Origin: Candidatus Pelagibacter sp. TMED275
GTDB lineage: Bacteria; Pseudomonadota; Alphaproteobacteria; Pelagibacterales; Pelagibacteraceae
DNA: 9,965 bases
Direction of reading: 5' to 3'
Assembly (NCBI GenBank): GCA_002169255.1
Contig: NHLU01000010.1
Coordinates: forward strand, 1-9,965
Shown here: positions 5,699 through 9,965 of the stretch, one piece after another
Layout of the letters: every line of letters starts with the position of its first letter
Numbering within the stretch: position 1 is the stretch's first letter
Program-made: the position numbers and the translations under genes
Notes under the pieces: model-generated
What the model saw: the letters and a program-made list of their open reading frames with translations, nothing else
What the model was told of the DNA's origin: nothing
The model's database searches: none

Positions 5699-5833
5699 AT
5701 GAAAAGAACATATAATCCAAGTAATAAAAAAAGAGCTAGGCGTCATGGTTTCCGATCAAAAATGAAGAAGAAAGGTGGAAAAAAAACAATAGCAAGAAGA
5801 AGAAAAAAAGGTAGAAAAAAATTAACAGTTTAG
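5699..5833 (+). CDS. rpmH: 50S ribosomal protein L34
   Basis: A 44-residue, very basic protein starting [20 protein letters not shown], the standard L34 signature, and ending in [11 protein letters not shown]. The length equals the family norm. L34 binds 23S rRNA in the large subunit. It is first in the rpmH-rnpA-yidD-yidC cluster, with rnpA 4 nt after the TAG stop. The leader just before the ATG is purely A/T with a single C and has no recognisable Shine-Dalgarno sequence, odd for a ribosomal protein gene expected to be highly expressed. Confidence 0.98.
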   Translation: MKRTYNPSNKKRARRHGFRSKMKKKGGKKTIARRRKKGRKKLTV

Positions 5834-5837
5834 ATTG

Positions 5838-6179
5838 ATGAAGAGCATTATAGTTTCCCTCTCTAAGAATGATGAATTTAAAGAAATTTTAAAAGGAAGA
5901 AAATCTAACAATAAATACTGTACGATATTTTTTAAATCACTTTTAAATAAAGACAAAAAAAAACTAAATATAAGTTTTGTTGCAAAAAAAAAACTAGGTA
6001 ATGCAGTAAAAAGAAATAAAATTAAAAGAAAACTAAGAAATATTTTTAATGATGCAACAAAAAAAATTAAACTTAAATATGAATATTCCTATTTACTGAT
6101 TGCAAAAGATACTATCTTAAAAGATAAATATTTAAACGTAAAAGAAACACTTTTTAATGAACTTAATAAAATTAGATAA
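5838..6179 (+). CDS. rnpA: Ribonuclease P protein component
   Basis: A 113-residue basic protein that assists the RNase P RNA in cutting tRNA 5' leaders. The family signature is present as KKLGNAVKRNKIKRKLR (residues 51-67), preceded by a strand FVAKKK and followed by a helix and YSYLLIAK. Length is typical. I place the start at the ATG 4 nt after rpmH; an in-frame TTG three bases earlier (5835) is an alternative that adds one residue. No SD is evident, so it may be read by ribosomes finishing rpmH. Its stop overlaps the yidD start by one base (TAATG). It contains runs of 9 and 10 A, where polymerase slippage could occur. Confidence 0.96.
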   Translation: MKSIIVSLSKNDEFKEILKGRKSNNKYCTIFFKSLLNKDKKKLNISFVAKKKLGNAVKRNKIKRKLRNIFNDATKKIKLKYEYSYLLIAKDTILKDKYLNVKETLFNELNKIR

Positions 6180-6436
6180 TGAAAATATTTATTTACATCG
6201 TAATTGGAATAATTAAAGTTTATAAATTATTTATTTCACCATTTATTAGACCTAGCTGTAGATATCTACCTACATGTTCAGAATATTTTATAGACTCTCT
6301 TAAAGTTCATGGATTATTTATTGGTTTTTATATGGGAATAAAGAGAATTTTATCTTGCCATCCTTTTAAAATTCTTGGAGGTGGATCTGGATTTGATCCC
6401 GTTAAAAAAAACAAAGGTATAAAGAATGGACACTAA
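6179..6436 (+). CDS. yidD: Membrane protein insertion efficiency factor YidD
   Basis: An 85-residue protein with the full YidD pattern: an N-terminal amphipathic/hydrophobic helix (3-22), then SCRYLPTCSEY (26-36), HG (44-45), an invariant CHP (60-62) and DPV (73-75). YidD is associated with the cytoplasmic face of the inner membrane and assists insertion of YidC/Sec substrates. The four Cys/His-containing motifs are all intact. The start ATG shares a base with the rnpA stop, and its last 11 nt overlap the start of yidC in another frame, which implies translational coupling with its functional partner. Confidence 0.96.
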   Translation: MKIFIYIVIGIIKVYKLFISPFIRPSCRYLPTCSEYFIDSLKVHGLFIGFYMGIKRILSCHPFKILGGGSGFDPVKKNKGIKNGH

Positions 6437-8105
6437 AAATATAATTGCAGCAATATCATTATCTGCAGCTGTAATTATTTTATATACATTATTTTTTCAA
6501 CCTGCGCCTAAAGAGATTAATAATCAGGTCAACCAGGATGAAAATATTATCTCAAACAACTCAGAGGCTCCTAGTCTAGAATTAGAGGAAGAAACTATAA
6601 AAATAAATAGAAATGATGCCTTAAGCTCTGTTGAAAGATTAATATTTGAAAATAAAAATGTTAGAGGATCCATTTCCTTAAAAGGTGCAGTTATAGATGA
6701 TCTTAAATTTAAAAGTTACACAACAGAACTAAATGGAGATAAAAATATTACTCTTTTGAATCCAAGAGAGGTAGATGATGGATACTTGGTTGAAACAGGT
6801 TGGGCAAGTAATAGTAAAAACATTGATTTGCCAAATTCTAATACAATTTGGAATATTGAAGGAAATACAAGTCTTAGACCTTCAAATCCAATCACTCTTA
6901 CATGGACAAATGATCAGAAAATCAAGTTTACTAAAAAAATATCGATTGATGACCAATTTTTATTTACAGTTAAACAAAGCATAAAAAATTCAACAAACAA
7001 TAAATATAATTTTTATGCTTATGGTCAAATTATAAGAAATAAAGCTCCTGAAATAACAAACTTTTATATTTTGCATGAAGGTCTTCTAGGTGTATTTGAT
7101 GACAACTTAATTGAGGAAGATTATGATGATATTAAGGAAAAAAAATATTCTATAACTGCTAATTCTGGTTGGTTAGGCATTACAGATAAATACTGGATTA
7201 CAAGTTTAATACCTCAAGAAGGTGAAGAATTTAAAGCAGATTTTGATTATAAAAAAAAATTTAGGGCAAATTTTATAGAAACAAATGGAAAAGAGGCTTT
7301 GCCATCTACTACTATAAGTAATGAAATTAAAATTATAATTGCCGCCAAAGAGGTTGATGTTGTTGATGGATATGCTGAAAAATTAAATATAAATAAATTT
7401 GACCTAGTGATAGATTGGGGTTTCCTCTACTTTTTAACAAAACCGATTTTTTTAATTTCTGATTATTTTTTTAAAATCACTGGAAATTATGGAATAGCTA
7501 TCATTTTAATAACTGTATGTATTAGAATTTTATTCTTTCCATTAGCTAATTACTCTTTTCGTTCAATGGCAAAAATGAAAGTTCTGCAGCCAGAAATGAC
7601 TAGATTAAAAGAATTACATAAAGATGATAAAATGAAACTCCAGCAAGAGATGATGGCTTTATATAAAAGAGAAAAAGTAAATCCTGTAAGTGGTTGTTTG
7701 CCAGTTTTAATACAAATACCCTTCTTTTTTGCTATCTATAAAATGCTATTCGTAACTATCGAAATGAGACATCAGCCCTTCTTTGGATGGATTAAGGATT
7801 TATCTGAACGCGATCCAACTTCTATCTTTAATCTTTTTGGACTAATACCTTGGGATCCTCCATCTTTTTTAATTATTGGAGTTTGGCCGATTTTGATGGG
7901 AGTTTCTATGTTTATTCAACAAAAACTCAACCCTGCACCACCAGATCCCATTCAAGCGAAAATATTTATGTTTTTTCCGTTGTTCCTAACAATAATATTA
8001 GCTCCATTTCCATCTGGCCTAGTTGTTTACTGGACTATAAACAATATTCTAACTATGGCTCAACAAGTAGTAATAATGAAAAGAACAAAGGTCAAAACAG
8101 TTTAA
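6426..8105 (+). CDS. yidC: Membrane protein insertase YidC
   Basis: Inserts and folds inner-membrane proteins alone or with SecYEG. The 559 residues show the Gram-negative layout: an N-terminal TM anchor (6-24), a large periplasmic P1 domain (about 25-330), then the 60KD_IMP core. In the core are NYGIAIILITVCIRILFFPL (354-373) with the groove arginine R367, the cytoplasmic coiled-coil C1 region (about 378-420) with SMAKMKVLQPEM and QEMMALYKREKVNP, SGCLPVLIQIPFFFAIYKML (422-441), and two last TMs around 481-497 and 512-548 with FPSGLVVYWTINN. The C-terminal tail is short (KRTKVKTV). The start is set by the anchor and the 11-nt overlap with yidD. In alphaproteobacteria engB normally follows; here argB begins 8 nt after the stop. 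Confidence 0.98.
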   Translation: MDTKNIIAAISLSAAVIILYTLFFQPAPKEINNQVNQDENIISNNSEAPSLELEEETIKINRNDALSSVERLIFENKNVRGSISLKGAVIDDLKFKSYTTELNGDKNITLLNPREVDDGYLVETGWASNSKNIDLPNSNTIWNIEGNTSLRPSNPITLTWTNDQKIKFTKKISIDDQFLFTVKQSIKNSTNNKYNFYAYGQIIRNKAPEITNFYILHEGLLGVFDDNLIEEDYDDIKEKKYSITANSGWLGITDKYWITSLIPQEGEEFKADFDYKKKFRANFIETNGKEALPSTTISNEIKIIIAAKEVDVVDGYAEKLNINKFDLVIDWGFLYFLTKPIFLISDYFFKITGNYGIAIILITVCIRILFFPLANYSFRSMAKMKVLQPEMTRLKELHKDDKMKLQQEMMALYKREKVNPVSGCLPVLIQIPFFFAIYKMLFVTIEMRHQPFFGWIKDLSERDPTSIFNLFGLIPWDPPSFLIIGVWPILMGVSMFIQQKLNPAPPDPIQAKIFMFFPLFLTIILAPFPSGLVVYWTINNILTMAQQVVIMKRTKVKTV

Positions 8106-8113
8106 TATTGTTA

Positions 8114-8962
8114 ATGGAACTAGATAAAATTTTACCTAAAAATGGTCCTTCTAAGGAGGAGGTAAGCAAATACCTAGATAAATATAAGAATGAATACATT
8201 GTTATAAAATGTGGTGGAAGTGTTCTTAATAACCCAAAATTATTTGAAAAATTAATTCAAGATATAATCATTTTAAAAAAATTAGAATTCAATCCTATAA
8301 TTATTCACGGTGGAGGAAAAAAAATAAATACAAAACTAGATAGTAAAAATATCAAAAGTAAATTCATTAAAGGTTTAAGGGTTACAAAAAAAGAAATTAT
8401 TGATATCGTAAAAGAAGTTTTGATAGATTTTAATAAAGAAATAGTTGAAACTTTTAAAAATTTTTCTTGTAAAGCAGAAAGCTTTACAAGCGATAATAAC
8501 AGTATACTTTTAGTTGAGCCTGCTGATGAAGAACTAGAATTTGTTGGGGTGCCAATCGATATTAACATAAAAATAATTGATAAAACTACTAGGGAAAATA
8601 TAATACCTGTAATTGCTCCATTAGGATTAAGTAAAAAAGGCCAAGTTTATAACATAAATGCCGATACAGCAGCAGGTGCAATATCTAAAAATTTAAAGGC
8701 AAGAAGATTATTAATATTAAGTGATGTAGAAGGTGTATTAGATAAAAACAATAAACTAATACCAGAAATAAACTCTGTAAAAGCAAACGATTTAATTACT
8801 AAGGGTATTGTATCTGAGGGAATGATACCTAAAATAAACAATTGTATTGATGTTGCAAGTAATGGAGTTAAAGGAGTGGTTATAATAGATGGGAGAAAAT
8901 CGCACTCAATATTATTTGAATTATTATCAGATAAGGGAGCAGGAACACTAATTAGAAAATGA
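8114..8962 (+). CDS. argB: Acetylglutamate kinase
   Basis: Phosphorylates N-acetyl-L-glutamate, the second step of arginine synthesis. The 282 residues carry all amino-acid-kinase landmarks: KCGGSVL (32-38), HGGGKKI (65-71), GLRVT (87-91), NINADTAA (180-187), LSDVEGVLD (202-210), GMIPKI (236-241) and the C-terminal GTLI. About 27 residues precede the first strand and contain an N-terminal helix (SKEEVSKYLDKY) of the kind found in arginine-inhibited hexameric enzymes, so feedback inhibition is likely; this is inference from the N-helix. The ATG at 8114 was chosen because it follows the yidC stop by 8 nt and gives the family length; the frame stays open far upstream inside yidC, but that part is a shadow. 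It ends in an ATGA overlap with the next gene. Confidence 0.97.
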   Translation: MELDKILPKNGPSKEEVSKYLDKYKNEYIVIKCGGSVLNNPKLFEKLIQDIIILKKLEFNPIIIHGGGKKINTKLDSKNIKSKFIKGLRVTKKEIIDIVKEVLIDFNKEIVETFKNFSCKAESFTSDNNSILLVEPADEELEFVGVPIDINIKIIDKTTRENIIPVIAPLGLSKKGQVYNINADTAAGAISKNLKARRLLILSDVEGVLDKNNKLIPEINSVKANDLITKGIVSEGMIPKINNCIDVASNGVKGVVIIDGRKSHSILFELLSDKGAGTLIRK

Positions 8963-9630
8963 AAGAATTAGCAAAAATTAAAAATTTTATCTTTGATTGT
9001 GATGGAGTTCTTTATGACGACCTGGAAGGAGTTTTTGGTCAAGTAAGTAAACGTATGACCCAGTATATATCTGAAAAACTCAATCTAAATCTCGAAAAGG
9101 CAAAAGAACTACAAACTAACTATTTTCATAAATATAACACTAGCTTAAATGGATTAATGATTCACCATGACATAAACCCTCAAGAATTTCTACAATATGT
9201 TCACGACATAAATTTAGATTTTTTGAAGAAAGATTTAATATTGAGAGAGGAGTTACTAAAACTTGAGTGTAAAAAATTTGTTTTCACAAATGGATCTCAT
9301 GAACACGTATCGAATATAACCAAAACCCTAGGAATCAACGACTTGTTTGACGGTTTTTTTGATATAACTGATTGTAATTTTGTTCCTAAACCTTCAATTG
9401 AACCATATAAAAAGTTAATTAAAAAATTTAATATAAATCCTTTGGAAACTCTATTTATTGAGGATATTGCAATTAATTTAGAACCAGCAAAAAAGCTTGG
9501 CATGAAAACAGTATGGCTTAAAAACAATGAATATTGGGGAAAAAAAGATTCTGATAAAAAATTCATCGATTTAAAAATAGAAAATCTTTCTAGTTTTTTA
9601 AAAGAAATTAATATATTAAAACAAGCTTAA
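8959..9630 (+). CDS. Pyrimidine 5'-nucleotidase (HAD superfamily)
   Basis: A 223-residue cytoplasmic HAD hydrolase. Motif I is FIFDCDGVLYDD with nucleophile D13 and D15, motif II TNGS (110-113), motif III K144 in VPKPS, motif IV IEDIAINLEPAKKLG with E168-D169. The cap segment (FGQVSKRMTQYI, LQTNYFHKYNTSLNGLM, VHDINLDFL) matches the pyrimidine 5'-nucleotidase/SDT1-like subfamily that dephosphorylates UMP and CMP, rather than phosphoglycolate phosphatases. The ATG overlaps the argB stop (ATGA) and dapD follows 6 nt after its TAA. The argB-HAD-dapD order is known in alphaproteobacteria; why a nucleotidase is held there is unclear, and its physiological substrate cannot be fixed from sequence. 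Confidence 0.9.
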   Translation: MKELAKIKNFIFDCDGVLYDDLEGVFGQVSKRMTQYISEKLNLNLEKAKELQTNYFHKYNTSLNGLMIHHDINPQEFLQYVHDINLDFLKKDLILREELLKLECKKFVFTNGSHEHVSNITKTLGINDLFDGFFDITDCNFVPKPSIEPYKKLIKKFNINPLETLFIEDIAINLEPAKKLGMKTVWLKNNEYWGKKDSDKKFIDLKIENLSSFLKEINILKQA

Positions 9631-9636
9631 GCTAAT

Positions 9637-9965
9637 ATGAAAGATCTTGAACAAATAATTAACAGTGCATGGGAAAATAAAGAAGATATAAATCAAAATT
9701 CAGATAAAGACTTAAAAAACTCTATTAATGAAATTATAAACCAATTGGATACTGGAAAAGTTAGAGTGGCTGAAAAAATTGCAGGAAAATGGGTTACTCA
9801 TCAGTATGTTAAAAAAGCGATTATGTTAAGCTTTAGAATTTATCCAATGGAAAATTTAAGTGGTCCATATAGTAGCTGGTATGATAAAGAACATCTTCTT
9901 AAAGGAAAAACTGCAGGATGGACTAAGGAAGATCACGAAAAAGCTGGTTTTAGAATGGTACCAAA
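9637..9965 (+). CDS. dapD: Tetrahydrodipicolinate N-succinyltransferase, 5' part
   Basis: Only the first 109 codons are in the window, with the frame open to the last base. The N-terminal alpha-helical domain of DapD is clear: MKDLEQIINSAWENK aligns with the family start, followed by LDTGKVRVAEKI and GKWVTHQYVKKAIMLSFRI, with AGFRMVP at the window edge, just before the left-handed beta-helix would begin. DapD succinylates tetrahydrodipicolinate in the lysine/meso-diaminopimelate pathway, feeding protein synthesis and peptidoglycan. The ATG lies 6 nt after the nucleotidase stop, with no strong SD, so it is probably on the same transcript. Confidence 0.95.
   Translation, partial: MKDLEQIINSAWENKEDINQNSDKDLKNSINEIINQLDTGKVRVAEKIAGKWVTHQYVKKAIMLSFRIYPMENLSGPYSSWYDKEHLLKGKTAGWTKEDHEKAGFRMVP

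Noticed and set aside
6775..6984. Plus-strand open frame of 69 codons inside yidC
   Set aside because: Out of frame within the yidC P1 domain with no family resemblance or ribosome-binding site.
7850..8113. N-terminal extension of argB by 88 codons
   Set aside because: This part overlaps yidC in another frame and does not resemble any kinase extension; the ATG at 8114 gives the normal length and spacing.
8305..8841. Minus-strand open frames opposite argB, and one at 9297-9566 opposite the nucleotidase
   Set aside because: Antisense shadows of well-supported genes with low-complexity Ser/Leu/Phe translations.
1..9965. CRISPR array, insertion sequence, prophage or defence island
   Set aside because: No spaced direct repeats, transposase, integrase or terminal repeats found; gene content is core metabolism and translation.

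Overview
The window is very AT-rich (roughly 70% A+T by eye), with tight gene packing, frequent start/stop overlaps and A/T-ending codons. Together with the gene content and order (murA, DUF2948, hisD, infA on one strand; rpmH, rnpA, yidD, yidC, argB, pyrimidine 5'-nucleotidase, dapD on the other) this points to a streamlined alphaproteobacterium, most likely marine SAR11 (Pelagibacterales). That assignment is inference from composition and synteny. No mobile element, phage gene, CRISPR array or foreign-looking island is visible.

Left half, minus strand (about 4707 down to 288), read in transcription order: a 65-aa charged hypothetical protein (GTG start, strong SD), a 31-aa lysine-rich mini-protein, dcd (dCTP deaminase), murA (peptidoglycan), a DUF2948 protein, hisD (histidine biosynthesis), infA (IF-1, TTG start inside the hisD tail region), tRNA-Phe, and a cold-shock protein gene. 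Spacings from 65-aa gene to tRNA are -8 to +9 nt, so this looks like one transcript that mixes nucleotide, cell-wall, amino-acid and translation genes. The csp gene probably has its own promoter behind the tRNA. Beyond csp lies about 210 bp without a convincing gene but with several inverted repeats, then a gene fragment of uncertain strand at the window edge.

Middle: tRNA-Thr(GGU) on the plus strand converges on a minus-strand membrane protein of the VTT/TVP38-DedA family. A 76-bp divergent spacer separates the latter from rpmH.

Right half, plus strand (5699 to the end): rpmH (L34), rnpA (RNase P protein), yidD, yidC (membrane insertase), argB (N-acetylglutamate kinase), a HAD-type pyrimidine 5'-nucleotidase and the 5' part of dapD (lysine/DAP synthesis). 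Genes overlap or nearly touch. The first four form the classic ribosome/RNase P/membrane-insertion cluster; argB and dapD feed arginine, lysine and peptidoglycan precursor supply. The GTPase gene engB/yihA, usually between yidC and argB in alphaproteobacteria, is absent here.

Most of the window is ordinary core genome. The points that merit a second look are the tRNA-Phe with altered D-loop/T-loop contact bases, the structured intergenic region downstream of csp (with a His-rich mini-ORF framed by an inverted repeat), the two small charged proteins upstream of dcd, and the missing engB.
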